Below, piece by piece: positions 10,712 to 20,875 of a stretch of DNA of 64,000 nucleotides. The stretch's first letter is position 1; every line of letters begins with the position of its first letter. The notes beneath the pieces were generated by a model that saw only the letters and a list, made by a program, of their open reading frames with translations, did no database searches and had not been told where the DNA came from. Origin of the DNA: Temnothorax longispinosus (lineage: Eukaryota; Arthropoda; Insecta; Hymenoptera; Formicidae); contig NC_092366.1 of assembly GCF_030848805.1 (NCBI RefSeq), forward strand, positions 11,344,239 through 11,408,238. Direction: 5' to 3'. The translations under genes were made by a program, and so were the position numbers.

Positions 10712-10717
10712 GATTCT
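10712..10717. repeat. Target-site duplication GATTCT (left)
   Basis: Identical to 25199-25204 at the other end of the Polinton. Six bases is the standard Polinton duplication length. Confidence 0.93.
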
Positions 10718-11240
10718 AGTAGGTAAGCTACGTTTGTTCTAACTAGAGAGCAATGAGGGGGGGTGAGGGGCGGGGGAAACCGCGGGCGCCGCGGGGGAGG
10801 GGGAGGGGGGAACCGCGTGTTTCGGGCGCCGCGGGGGAGGGGAAAGGGGGAACCGCGTTTTCCGGCGTCGCAGGGCGAGGGGGGAACCGCGTTTTCCAGC
10901 GCCGCGGGGCGACCGCGTTTCCGCCGCGCCGCGGGGCGAAGGAGGATCCGCGTTTTCGCCGCGCCGCGGAGCGTTCGCGTTTTCGGGCGCCGCGGGGAGA
11001 GGGGACCCGCGTTCGCGTTTCGCCGCGCCGCGGAGTCCGCGTGACGTCACACGACACGCTCGCGTTATCTCCCCCTCGTAGATGTTCCCCCCCCGTCCCC
11101 CGTTAATCTTCTCATTCGCGCGGTGTCTCGCGCCCCCTTCCCCCCGTTTGCGCGAGTCTTCTCGTTCGCGCGGTCTCTTTCTCTCGCGCGCGGTCCCTCT
11201 CGCTCCCGGCCCCCGTTTGCGTTCTCGCTCGTGGCCCCGT
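10718..11240 (+). repeat. Polinton left terminal inverted repeat, GC-rich
   Basis: Roughly 500 bp whose complement is found at the right end. The outermost 40 bases match almost perfectly, followed by strings of short GC-rich units around CGCGTTTTC and GCGCCGCGGGG. A conserved palindrome GTGACGTCAC lies at 11041-11050 and again at 24801-24810 in the other repeat. Long open frames here reflect base composition, not genes. Confidence 0.92.
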
Positions 11241-11450
11241 TCGCGGTCTTTTTCCCTCGCGCGTTCTCGCTCGCGATCGCGTATCTTTTCTTCGCCAACG
11301 ATATTTAATCGTTTAGATCTTCGCAATATTTAATTTTTAATATTTCATTTAAGTAAACGATAAACGAAGACAGCTTTATGACAGGAAATGAGATGAACGG
11401 TAAATGACGAGGAAAAATAATTAAAACTTTTTAAATCATATTATATACAT

Positions 11451-12292
11451 TTATTTATCATGTAGCGCATTATACACAATAGTATCCAAAGCGTAGGCTA
11501 ATAATTCGCAATCAATAATCGAATTTTTATCATAAACGTCACGCAAGATTGTAACTGCGTTACATTTATCGGTGATATAATTTTGACGTAAAATTGTTAC
11601 AAACTGTTTGAATTTTTCACTTACGCCTTGAACATTTTGACATAGTTGAAAATACACATTTTTGACGCAATGTTCTAGTTCGAACAGGAAGAGTACAGTT
11701 GACGGTTTCATGTACAAGCTGGTGCCGCACGACGTCAATTTTACAATATCTGCGTCACGTATTTTAACAAGCTCCAGATCTCGAAACGTTAGCGATGATG
11801 GTGCCGATGACTGCACGAGTCGCTGTATATCTGCACGTTTTTCGATGAATGTCACCCACGTTGCATGTGGCAGAATTATCCGATTGCCTCGGTTATCGCC
11901 AATAAGTATATCCACAGAGGACATAGGTTCCGCGTTGATTCCAACATCCAAAAATTTATACGCTGTTGATGTCAAGGCAAATCTCCTTCCCAAAATACGT
12001 GGCGTATAACGGGGTTTATCAAAACTAAAAAAATACAATTATATGTTTATAAAAGTTTTTTTTTTGCACAAGTATATATGAAAATTATCGGTACATACTC
12101 ATTGTGCTGTTTCTCGCACGTTTCGTCCTGAATCGGAACGTAGTAGTTCGCACCGTGAGTGTTCATCGTATCTGGAGGCTGTTTGTGACGTACTCGAACC
12201 GTATCGAACTCTCGACTGCGCTCTAGAATCCACGTAGACCATTTATAAACTGCAAATCTTGCAAAAATAGCACCAATGTACGGCTGCTGCAT
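11451..12292 (-). CDS. Spliced Polinton accessory gene with PC4-like segment (255 codons, 2 exons)
   Basis: Exon 1 runs from ATG at 12292 to 12099 and exon 2 from 12024 to the stop at 11451. The 74-base intron has donor GTATGT and a T-rich acceptor ending in TTTTTTAG. Exon lengths 194 and 574 sum to 768, exactly 256 codons with stop, and the join is in phase. The second exon has no ATG near its start, which supports the splice. Residues after the join (RRFALTSTAYKFLDVGI, then DILIGDNRGNRIILPHATW) resemble the PC4/SUB1 fold core, where a strand ending in ISL is followed by a helix beginning xxW. A diverged homologue sits at 2843-3155. I do not know its role; single-stranded DNA binding during protein-primed replication would be plausible but is inference. 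Confidence 0.7.
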
Positions 12293-12403
12293 GGTGACCA
12301 CCACCACAATCCACATATACATTAAATGTAATATCTTTGTCAAGAATATTCGTGATGAGATCACCTCATCGGGCATCAAATATGATTTCTTTTCAAGAGC
12401 ATA

Positions 12404-12797
12404 CGTGTCTCGCGATGATTTCATCGAACACGTGCAAAACTGCAAATTTTGCAATTTTGCATAAGTTAATGGAGCGTTATTGTTTTCAAGAACATGTCGC
12501 GACGTGTCTCGCGATGATTTTATCGAACACGTGCAAAACTGCAAATTTTGCAATTTCGCATAAGTCAATGGAGCGTTATTGTTTTGAAGAACATGTCGCG
12601 ACATGTGTCTCGCGATGATTTCATCGAACACGTGCAAAACTGCAAATAGCGCCGATGTACGGCTGCTGCATTGATACAGATCAAATCACTAAAAGTCAAT
12701 GGCGCGTTTTCGTGAACGTACGTGTCTCGCAATGATTTCATCGAACACGTGCAAAACTGCAAATTTTGCAAATAGCGCCGATGTACGGCTGCTGAGA
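12404..12797. repeat. Tandem repeat of about 99-117 bp, four units
   Basis: Units start at 12404, 12503, 12604 and 12721 with CGTGTCTCGCGATGATTTCA, then CGAACACGTGCAAAACTGCA. Units 3 and 4 also carry GCGCCGATGTACGGCTGCTG, which matches the start of the neighbouring accessory gene (about 12262-12292). The array thus seems to have grown from that gene's 5' end. A related fragment occurs at 24540-24600 near the other terminal repeat. Confidence 0.88.
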
Positions 12798-12839
12798 TGA
12801 AATTAGATATGATAAGCAAACGATGCATCATTAGTAGAA

Positions 12840-12872
12840 TATAAAATGACGAATCTAGGGGATACGCTCAAT
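12840..12872 (+). promoter_or_regulatory. Candidate TATA box and initiator of PolB
   Basis: TATAAAAT at 12840-12847 is followed 28 bases later by an initiator-like TCAATA at 12868. The first ATG of the polymerase frame is at 12904. Confidence 0.5.
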
Positions 12873-12903
12873 AGTCGAAAACTGGAAGTCGTGAGTGCAA
12901 CAA

Positions 12904-15900
12904 ATGGCGTTAGCAAGAGGATCATGCAATAACATGGAGCAGGAGTTGTTGGAGCAATCCACCCTGTTAAATTCGAGGGAAGACTTTGCCGCGTGGGAGC
13001 AACGATGCGACGAGTTTATCGAATCGTTGGAAGAACAAAGCCGAATTATACGGCCACGATTATCAATCGATCAGTCATCGATCGGTCTCAAACAGTCATT
13101 GGTCGCTTGTATCGCAAGACTCGAAGGTTTGAAAAACTCGGTACGTCAACGTTTCGTACATGTGGGTGCGGGATACAGTGCGAGTGAGACAGGACTCAGA
13201 TGGCGCGAGATAGATCCGGCTTTTGAAAGCCGTATATTGACAGGTGCGGTAATAAATTCCAAACACATCGACCATCGTCAATTTCTTATAAATGCGAGAG
13301 AAATTGTACTCAGTCATGTGCGGAACGTCATGCAACGACATGACAATGTAAAAATTAACACAGTGTTTAATGGTGAATTTGTTGCGGGTGACAAACGCGC
13401 GAATAAAAGTATCGCAACGAGAAACTATGAACTCTTTCGTGAGTCCGATCTGCACGAGTGGTACAAGCAACACGTCATCGAGCCTACTTTAGCAAAGCTG
13501 GAGGAATTCCAGGAACGTGATAGCGGATGGGCGTTGTCGCGTATACTCAATTTAATGGTAAACGTGAACAAATACAATCCGTTGCACGCGGGGTGTTTTG
13601 TGGAAATACCGCAAGAAATTAAAAAGAAGAAGGCGGTGATAAACGTGCGATCAATGGACAATGCATGTTTCGCATGGTCAGTGACGGCTGCTCTACATCC
13701 AGCCCAAAGAAATGCAGATCTGGAATTGTCGTATCCACATTACACGTCGGTGCTAGATCTTACGGACATTAAGTTTCCAATGACGTTGGATCAAATTAAA
13801 CGGTTTGAAAATCACAACAACATCTCCATCAACGTGTTTAGCATAGAGAAAAAAAACAAGAAACTTGCTATCTTGCCAATACGGGTTACTGACCGAAAGA
13901 TGGACAGACACGTAAATCTGCTGTATGTTTGCACTACTTCAGCTCCAACGAGAAATTGGCTGCCCACACCGTCGACTGTCAGGAGATGAATGACTGCGCG
14001 ATCAAGTTACCGAGCGATAACGACAAGTGGTTGGCCTTTAAAAATCACAACAGGAAGGAACGAGTTCCGTTTGTCGTATACGCCGACCTGGAGTGTACCC
14101 TGGAGAAGATGGAAGCGGATCCGGAAACGTCCAGGTACACATATCAACATCATCGCGTGTTTAGCATAGGGTACTACGTGCGTTGCTCGTACGACGAGTC
14201 GTTATCTATGTATCGGTTTCGTCGCGATAAGGATTGCGTCGCGTGGTTCGCCGAGGAGCTAAGACGTTTAGCTCACGACGTAAAAACTATATTGTCCACT
14301 AATATACCCATGGCAGATTTCACGCGAGACGAGTGGGAAAAGTTTAACAGCGCAACGCACTGTCACGTGTGCGAAGAACCGTTCGAGCCAGACGACGTGC
14401 GAGTACGCGACCATTGTCACCTGACCGGTCGATACAGAGGTCCCGCGCATTCGAATTGTAACTTAAATTATAAAGATTCGCATTGCATTCCCATAGTGTT
14501 TCATAATTTATCGGGATACGATGCACATTTTATTATAACTGAAATAGCAACAGCATACGAAGGACATGTAGATTTACTCCCGATCACAAAAAAAAATATA
14601 TTTCGTTTACAAAAAACGTTCAAAGCACCGAAGATAAAGATAAGAAAACGTGCGTCAAATTGCGATTTATCGATTCGTACAAGTTTCTCACCGCTAGTCT
14701 CGACAAATTGGCATCTTATCTCAGCAAGGATAAACTGCGAATATTGCAACGCGAATTTTGTGAATTATCCGCAGAAAATTTTGATTTGCTGACACGAAAA
14801 GGCGTATTTCCATATGAATACATTGACTGCGTCGAAAAATTGGAGGACTTGTGTTTACCACCGCGCGACTCGTTTTACAGTTCATTGACAGGTGACACCG
14901 TATCCGAGAGCGATTACGCGCACGCCGTCGACGTCTGGCAGCGGTTCTCCATTCGAACGCTCGGTGATTACAGCGATTTATATCTCAAGACCGATGTCTG
15001 CTGTTGGTCGATATCTTTGAAAATTTTCGCGATAGTTGCGTCGCGAGTTATGGACTCGATCCGGCGTATTATTATACTCTACCGGGTTTTACGTGGGATG
15101 CTATGTTGAAGCATACACACATCAATTTCGAATTGCTCACCGACATTGACATGGTCATGTTTATCGAACGCGGTATACGCGGCGGTTTGAGTCAATGTTC
15201 AAACAGATACGCGCTGGCCAACAACAAGTACATGCAGTCGTACGATCCATCGAAACCGTCGTCGTACCTCATGTATTTTGATGTAAATAACTTATACGGC
15301 TCGGCAATGAGTCAACCATTGCCATACGCAGATTTTAAATGGGTCGACGACGTAACCAATTTTAATGTTATGGATGTCGCGTTGGATTCCTCGATAGGCT
15401 ACATTCTCGAAGTCGACTTGGAGTATCCGCAACATCTTCACGACGCGCACACTGACCTACCGTTTTGTCCGACGCGCGATAAACCACCCGGCAAGCGGCA
15501 GGACAAGCTCCTCGCAACATTATACGATAAGAAACGTTATGTAATACATTATCGCAACCTGCAGCAGTGCACTCGTCACGGTCTCCGTATATCAAAAATT
15601 CACCGTATACTGAAATTCGCGCAATCTCCATGGCTTCGCGATTATATAGACCTCAATACGAAATTTAGGACATTGGCCAAAAACGATTTCGAGAAAAATT
15701 TATACAAATTGATGAACAATGCCGTGTTTGGCAAAACCATGGAGAATGTGCGCAATCACGTTGACGTGCGACTCGTGACTCATTGGGAGGGTAGATACGG
15801 CGCGGAGGCTATGATTGCGAAACCAAATTTTCATAGCCGAAGCGTCTTTTCGGAGAATTTAGTAGCAATAGAAATGCGAAAACTCGAGGTGAAGTTTGAC

Positions 15901-16494
15901 AAACCAATCTATGTGGGTATGTGCATTCTCGATATATCCAAGAAATGTTTGTACAAATTTCATCACGAGTACATGTTACCGTTGTATCGTGACAAGTGTA
16001 AAGTCACGTACACCGATACTGACAGTCTCATTTATCACATCGAGTGCGACGATGTGTATGATATCATGAAGCGCCACATTCATAGATTTGACACTAGCGA
16101 TTACGCGATTGATAATACGTACGGTATCCCACTCGCCAATAAAAAAGTTCCGGGCTTAATGAAAGACGAAAATAACGGTGCGATAATGACCGAATTCGTC
16201 GGGCTTAGAACAAAGATGTACGCCTTGTGAGTGGACGGTAAGAAAGATACGAAAAAGGCTAAAGGTGTTAAGAGTAACGTCGTAGCCAGGTCGATAACGT
16301 TCGACGATTACACGCGGTGTCTGCGCGACGAAATTGAAATGACGCGACAGCAAACCTGCATAAGATCCCAAAAACACGAGGTATACACCGTGTCCGAAAC
16401 GAAAATAGCTCTAAGTCCGTACGATGATAAGTGATACATTATACCCGGTTCTACCAAAACGCTGCCATGGGGACATTATAAAATACCATTGTAA
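12904..16494 (+). pseudogene. Polinton protein-primed DNA polymerase B, broken
   Basis: Replicates the element. Segment 1 (12904-13989) is the N-terminal region with KYNPLHAGCFVEIP and MDNACFAWSVTAAL. Segment 2 (about 13929-14640) has exonuclease motif I (VYADLEC), a zinc/HNH-like CHVCEEPF...RDHCHLTGRYRG and exonuclease II (HNLSGYDAHF). Segment 3 (about 14640-15000) and segment 4 (15004-16230) carry the palm: motif A FDVNNLYGS (near 15277), motif B LMNNAVFGKT (near 15708) and motif C YTDTDS (near 16009). Breaks: a frame change near 13930 with apparent loss of conserved sequence, shifts near 14630 and 15000, and in-frame TGA at 16228-16230 and 16432-16434. The frame then stays open to TAA at 16494. 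All polymerase catalytic motifs are still visible. Inactive as it stands. Confidence 0.94.
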
Positions 16495-16552
16495 ATATAT
16501 TGTAAATACCATTGTAAATATATTGTAAATACCGCTGTAAATATATTGTAAT
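16483..16552. repeat. Short tandem repeat after PolB
   Basis: Three to four copies of a 22-23-base unit of the form ACCATTGTAAATATATTGTAA begin at the polymerase stop codon. Confidence 0.8.
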
Positions 16553-16626
16553 TACATTTCGATATTTAGGAAAATAAATGACTCATATGTATATATATAT
16601 GTATGTTTTTATACTGTAATAAATTT

Positions 16627-17565
16627 TTACAATACATTATTCTTGTGTATCCATGAATTGTGTGAATTATCAAATCCTAACCACTTTACATAAACCTCAT
16701 CCCCTCTTTTGCGCAAAACTTTTTCAACGAGATACACGTCGGGATTAGCAACGCGATGTAACTCGTATTCGTAGAAGCCGCCGGCGACGGGTTTTCCGCA
16801 GGAATCTTCCAACAGATATGTCACAGGATTAGTTTTCTGCACTTTGACGATTCTAAACACCTCCGTGGTCCAAGGCGTGTATCCTTTCTCGAAGATTGTC
16901 TTGAATTTACTCACGCGTACCGAATCGCCCATTTTGAATCGCGCGGGAGCAGCGATCTTTACGTGGCTGTACACCGTTGTTAGGAGCTTGTCGGCGATCG
17001 CGGGGGTAACATCGATGGGTCGCATGCCGATAGTTCGATGCTTTCGCGCGTTGTAATCAGATACGAGACCTGGCAGCGAGTCGATCCATTTGTAATTTCC
17101 ATTGCGCGTAAACATTTTCCACATGTCGTTCTTGAGCGTGCGATTGAATCGTTCGACGACCGATGCCTTCATTACGGAATATGTCGAATAGTGATTGATA
17201 TTATGTTTCTTCAAGAGTTTCTGCACGTTTGCATTGTAAAATTCTTTTCCCTTGTCAGTCTGCAGATTTTTCGGGCATCTTCCGCCGTCTCGAATTATTT
17301 TCGCGATCGCCGCAGTAACCTCGGGTCCGCTCTTGGCCTTGAGCGGTACGGCCCATGCGTGCTTGCTCAGCACGTCGATAACGGTGAGTATGTAGTGGTA
17401 GCCTCTGTTAAATCGCGTATATGGACGCATCTCGACCACATCCGCCTGCCACAGGTCATCGTATCCGCACACTATGACGCGTCTTCGAGAAAAATTTCTT
17501 CTCGCAGGAGCGTGTAATTCTTCCACCAGCCTCCGTTTCTCAGTTGATTGCTTCTTACCAGCCAT
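16627..17565 (-). CDS. Polinton integrase (retroviral type, with chromodomain)
   Basis: Inserts the element and makes the 6-bp target duplication. The frame is open for 312 codons from ATG at 17565. The DDE triad is seen as D42 (DLWQADVVEM), D104 (LQTDKGKEF) and E138 (ASVVERFNRTLK). An SH3-like region follows (about 205-265). The C-terminus (about 278-312, YLVEKVLRKRGDEVYVKWLG then SHNSWI) is a chromodomain, which in related integrases guides insertion to modified histones. Convergent with PolB and separated from it by about 130 bases. An in-frame extension upstream has no ATG. No breaks seen. Confidence 0.95.
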   Translation of the reverse strand: MAGKKQSTEKRRLVEELHAPARRNFSRRRVIVCGYDDLWQADVVEMRPYTRFNRGYHYILTVIDVLSKHAWAVPLKAKSGPEVTAAIAKIIRDGGRCPKNLQTDKGKEFYNANVQKLLKKHNINHYSTYSVMKASVVERFNRTLKNDMWKMFTRNGNYKWIDSLPGLVSDYNARKHRTIGMRPIDVTPAIADKLLTTVYSHVKIAAPARFKMGDSVRVSKFKTIFEKGYTPWTTEVFRIVKVQKTNPVTYLLEDSCGKPVAGGFYEYELHRVANPDVYLVEKVLRKRGDEVYVKWLGFDNSHNSWIHKNNVL

Positions 17566-17612
17566 GACGATGACGTGCAACTGACGCAGATATATCAGAT
17601 GTACGTTCTTAT

Positions 17613-17948
17613 CTATTCGCGATGATTTGCAATTACATCTTGAATCATTTTTTGAAGTTCGTTTAGGGTAATTTGCACGTTATTCTGGAATGCGGCCATC
17701 TTTCTCTCAATTTCATCCTGTCGATCTTTCAAAATTTGCATGCTCTGCTGCACGTAACGTTTATTGGCTGCATCGCCATCATCTACAGGCGGCGCTATCC
17801 GTCGAATCTTGCGCGATTTCGTGTCAAAGTCGGTGGCGACCATGCAAAGAGCGTTATCGTGCACGTAATTTCTTATTAATCCTCTCGATTGATAGTACGG
17901 TTCCGCACCGCCTCTTCCGAGCGATATACCAAACTTATTGATCGGCAT
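17613..17948 (-). CDS. Small Polinton protein with fibre-like motif and coiled coil
   Basis: 111 residues, starting at ATG 17948. The N-terminus MPINKFGISLGRGG is followed by SRKIRRIAPPVDDGDAANKR, then YVQQSM and a heptad-like helix to the end (about residues 65-108). The phrase with P, a short acidic stretch, then DAANKRYV closely resembles the repeated xxPxxxxDAANKxYV step of phage tail fibres, where it precedes a trimeric stalk. By analogy it could be the base of a virion spike or fibre. That is inference from one motif. Transcribed in the same direction as the integrase, 47 bases upstream of it. Confidence 0.75.
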   Translation of the reverse strand: MPINKFGISLGRGGAEPYYQSRGLIRNYVHDNALCMVATDFDTKSRKIRRIAPPVDDGDAANKRYVQQSMQILKDRQDEIERKMAAFQNNVQITLNELQKMIQDVIANHRE

Positions 17949-17983
17949 TTCGATGTTGATTGAATGACTCGCTGTCGCGCCAC

Positions 17984-19179
17984 TTAATTTATAATAAGTC
18001 CAGCCTCGCGAAGTTCCTCGATAATCGACAGGATTTCGTTATCGTGACCGGTGTGACCCGCTAGGCGCGAAGCTTCAAGCAATCTGAGACGATCTACAAG
18101 CTCGTTGGGATCGTCCCAATGAACATAATCGATCTTGTTGTCGTTTAATGTCATGGCACGCGGTATACCTTTTCCAGCTTTTTTACCCGAAATCGACGAT
18201 GCAATTATATGGTCGATCTTGTTGCCTGTCATGGCACGCGGTCATGGCACCTTTTCCAGCTTTTTTACCCGAAATCAACGGTGCGATTACATATTTATAC
18301 TTGTATCCCCTGTTGCCCAGTAATCGAGCATGCGCATTATGTTTGTGTTTATGAACACTCGTCATCAACAGAATGCTCTTGTACGTTTGCATATCGTCCT
18401 CTGTGTAGATATCATGATCGGGATATTTCTTAAAGATTAACTCATAAAGACCAGGTGTGCCGATATATGGTACGCCGTCGATAATTATCTTGTCCGCGTT
18501 GTCCACTTGAAAACGTTTATTACCGAGCATCATTCCATCGTTGGTGAATTTAACACCGTACACGTAGTCTATACCGCTTTCTTCATCGCCGCTCAGAACT
18601 GCCCCGACGTACTTTTGGCTCAATGGACCCAATTCATCTCGCAACGTTTCTTGACCCTCAGATGTTTGCAACTGCTGTTGAACGGACTTCACGAGAGAGT
18701 CATTCGTGGTTTCGAAAACATCTTCGTTTGCGAGCATTGCAGGTTGTACGGAAGGTGCAGAGGTTATCGGTGGTTCATTCAATGGACCTTTCGATCGTTT
18801 CGCTTTACGCGGTTGTAAAATTTTGGTTATTTCGCTCAAATTAGATGGCACATTTATTGATCGTTTCAACGTAACCGGAGTTGAAGCCATTACGGAGTCG
18901 TTAAACGAGGCGTTTGGTCGTTTGTCGTTTGAGCTTCGGTTCTTCGTCTTCCCACGCCGTTTCATTCTCAATCTTTGACACGTCAGATTCTTTGCCAACG
19001 GTGTTTTCGGCAATCTGCCTTAGAGGCTCAATGATGGGCTTAAAGTGTCTCTCCAACGCGATATCTTCTTCCACTTTACCAGTTTTCAAGGCGTGATATT
19101 TTTTGCGAATCGAATTGCTCGTTTTCGCAATTTGATTTGCTATCCTCTCGCGCTCTCTAATTTCCTCGCTGCTGTCCAT
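17984..19179 (-). pseudogene. DUF8207-like Polinton protein, interrupted twice
   Basis: The N-terminal frame starts with ATG at 19179 (MDSSEEIRERERIANQIAKT, charged and helical). A frame change near 18905-18965 moves into a long middle frame that holds the conserved block GPLSQKYVGAVLSGDEESGI, DYVYGVKFTNDGMMLGNKRF and GVPYIGTPGLYELIF. As I recall, this block defines the DUF8207 family of ant Polintons. A local tandem duplication of about 85-95 bases (about 18131-18308, containing GTCATGGCACGCGG twice) disrupts the C-terminal frame, which resumes at 18232 and ends at 17984 (LEASRLAGHTGHDNEILSII). Function unknown, possibly structural given its place between spike-like protein and ATPase. Confidence 0.85.
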
Positions 19180-19217
19180 GTTGCGCTAACGTTGTTCAAT
19201 CGACGCGTCGACAACAA

Positions 19218-19883
19218 CTAACCACGTTTCGGTATCGCAAAGTCGTTAAATCCTTTTCTGTATCGACCATTCGAAATCGCGCTGTCCTTGTCTATCACCA
19301 CGAATCCATACTTTTGTTGCCAACACGTATGACACAATTTACTGAAATCATCGTAAGACATATCTGTGTTTACGTGATCGTTGTATATGTGTTTCAGATT
19401 GGTACCATCCTGTTTAAACATAATCAATAAATTTGCGTTGTCGCGTATAAGATGCTTCGGTATCTTTGCATACGTCTGACAATGATAGAAGGAGTCAACG
19501 TCCGCGTGCCGGCCCATAGCAAAGTATTCTCTTATTGTATCCTGCTCGTCGCACGCCACGTCATCAAAGATAAAAATAGAATTCGGGAGCGCCTTGCTCG
19601 GCGGAATGACGTCACTGTTATTCGAAAACGTAAAATAGCCAATCTCTTCTATCGGTGTTAGTATATTCTCCAAATATCGATATTTCGGTTGTTGCAACGA
19701 TTTCGAGTATACATACACGTTCTCGAAACGTACACCGTGCGGACTTTCCAGCAAGCTTATCAAGACGTTTGTCTTGCCGCAATTCGACGGACCGCAGATG
19801 ATACCGCGTATAGAAATCGGTAGCATGCCTCCATGTTTGCGTACCTCTTTCGTTAACTGCATCCTATCGTCAAAGTTTGTCAC
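19218..19883 (-). CDS. Polinton DNA-packaging ATPase (FtsK/HerA-like)
   Basis: Pumps the genome into the capsid. Walker A is GPSNCGKTNV (residues 31-40 of a 221-codon frame) and Walker B is SIFIFDDV (102-109), with a conserved sensor region around FYHCQTYAKIPKHLIRDNA (132-150). The open frame begins at a GTG (19883) directly after a stop. The first in-frame ATG is at 19862. Since conserved residues lie before that ATG, a small lesion may have removed the native start. The core domain is uninterrupted. Divergent from the gene at 20008. Confidence 0.92.
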   Translation of the reverse strand: MTNFDDRMQLTKEVRKHGGMLPISIRGIICGPSNCGKTNVLISLLESPHGVRFENVYVYSKSLQQPKYRYLENILTPIEEIGYFTFSNNSDVIPPSKALPNSIFIFDDVACDEQDTIREYFAMGRHADVDSFYHCQTYAKIPKHLIRDNANLLIMFKQDGTNLKHIYNDHVNTDMSYDDFSKLCHTCWQQKYGFVVIDKDSAISNGRYRKGFNDFAIPKRG

Positions 19884-19965
19884 TTTGATCGTCCGCGATT
19901 GTCATACGAACCGCATTTTACCTCCCCTCCACAACGAATGAATAACAATATCGAGAAAGCTGGCC

Positions 19966-20000
19966 TATTTATAGAGACGCGTAGAGCTGAGATGCTCAGT
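19966..20000 (+). promoter_or_regulatory. TATA box plus initiator of the rightward Polinton gene block
   Basis: TATTTATA at 19966-19973 is followed by the insect-type initiator TCAGT at 19996-20000, a 30-base spacing typical of a focused RNA polymerase II promoter. The ATG of the first gene follows at 20008, implying a very short leader. The 124-base gap to the divergent ATPase may contain promoters for both directions. Confidence 0.6.
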
Positions 20001-20007
20001 CTTTAAA

Positions 20008-20238
20008 ATGTTTTTGCTCGTGTCGGATAACAGCGATATTTACGATTTAACCGCTGAGCAGTTAAAGTATATACCAAAGGTCATTCTACTGCGACAGTTT
20101 TATAATCACATAGATTATTTGTGGGATAAGCTTCCCGAACATATCAAGGCAGATTCGGAGGTTCAGCAATATCGGCGCTGTTTAATACATTATAATTTGC
20201 CGTGTCAGCAAACGCACATCGACGGTTCTCGCCGTTGA
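20008..20238 (+). CDS. Small conserved Polinton protein (76 aa), unknown function
   Basis: Begins MFLLVSDNSDIYDLTAEQL and ends with QQYRRCLIHYNLPCQQTHID. No membrane segment or known motif beyond two cysteines and a histidine near the C-terminus. I recall similar short proteins in ant Polintons next to the ATPase, but no function. It is first in a rightward block of closely spaced genes ending with the capsid gene and is followed after 16 bases by the PLA2-like gene. Confidence 0.7.
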   Translation: MFLLVSDNSDIYDLTAEQLKYIPKVILLRQFYNHIDYLWDKLPEHIKADSEVQQYRRCLIHYNLPCQQTHIDGSRR

Positions 20239-20254
20239 TAAAAAACTGCGGCGA

Positions 20255-20873
20255 ATGCCGCCGAAGATAGGTCGAGGTCTGCTGAATCGCGCGATAAACG
20301 CGCTTCCGATCGAATTACATATCCCCGGCTATCAATTTTGCGGACCGGGAACTCGTTTAGAAACACGATTGGCAAGAGGTGATCGGGGTATTAATTCATT
20401 GGACGCAGCGTGTCGCGAGCACGACATAGCCTACTCGCGTAGCAACGATCTCGCAGAACGACACGTGGCAGACAATATACTCGCCGCGGAAGCGCGAAAA
20501 CGTGTCACCGCGAACGATTAGACTCTCGAAGAGAGAGCTGCGGCTACAGCCGTCTGGGCGGCCATGAAGGCTAAAACGAAACTCGGTATGGGTTTGAAAA
20601 CGAAGAAAAAAGATAAAGAAGACCAAGCGAATACTTCCGGTAGCGAAACGCGGCGATATCCTACCGATCCTGCCGTTATTAGGGGTTCTCGGCTCGTTGG
20701 TCGGCGGAGCGGCGGGAGTCGCAAAGGCTGTGAATGATAACAAAGCCGCGCGACGTCAGCTGGAAGAGATGCAACGTCACAATCGCGCCATGGAAGGTCA
20801 CGGACTTTATCTCGCTCCGTACAAACGCGGACGGGGAGTCTCGAGAAAAAATAAAACGTCGAAGAGACGCTAA
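20255..20873 (+). pseudogene. PLA2-like Polinton protein, interrupted
   Basis: The first 88 codons contain a phospholipase-A2-like core of the parvovirus VP1 type: calcium loop YQFCGPGTRL (residues 26-35) and catalytic CREHDIAY (His56-Asp57). In viruses such domains help particles breach endosomal membranes. A TAG at 20519-20521 stops the frame. The same frame continues with RAAATAVWAAMKAKTKLGMG, then shifts between about 20640 and 20700 into a glycine/alanine-rich hydrophobic stretch (LGSLVGGAAGVAKAV). A basic tail ends at TAA 20871-20873. Broken here. Confidence 0.85.
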
Positions 20874-20875
20874 AA

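Noticed and set aside
10739..11333. Several overlapping open frames of 60-195 codons on both strands
   Set aside because: They lie in the GC-rich terminal repeat, are arginine/proline/alanine-rich in every frame and recur in the complementary repeat at 24503-25177. Base composition explains them.
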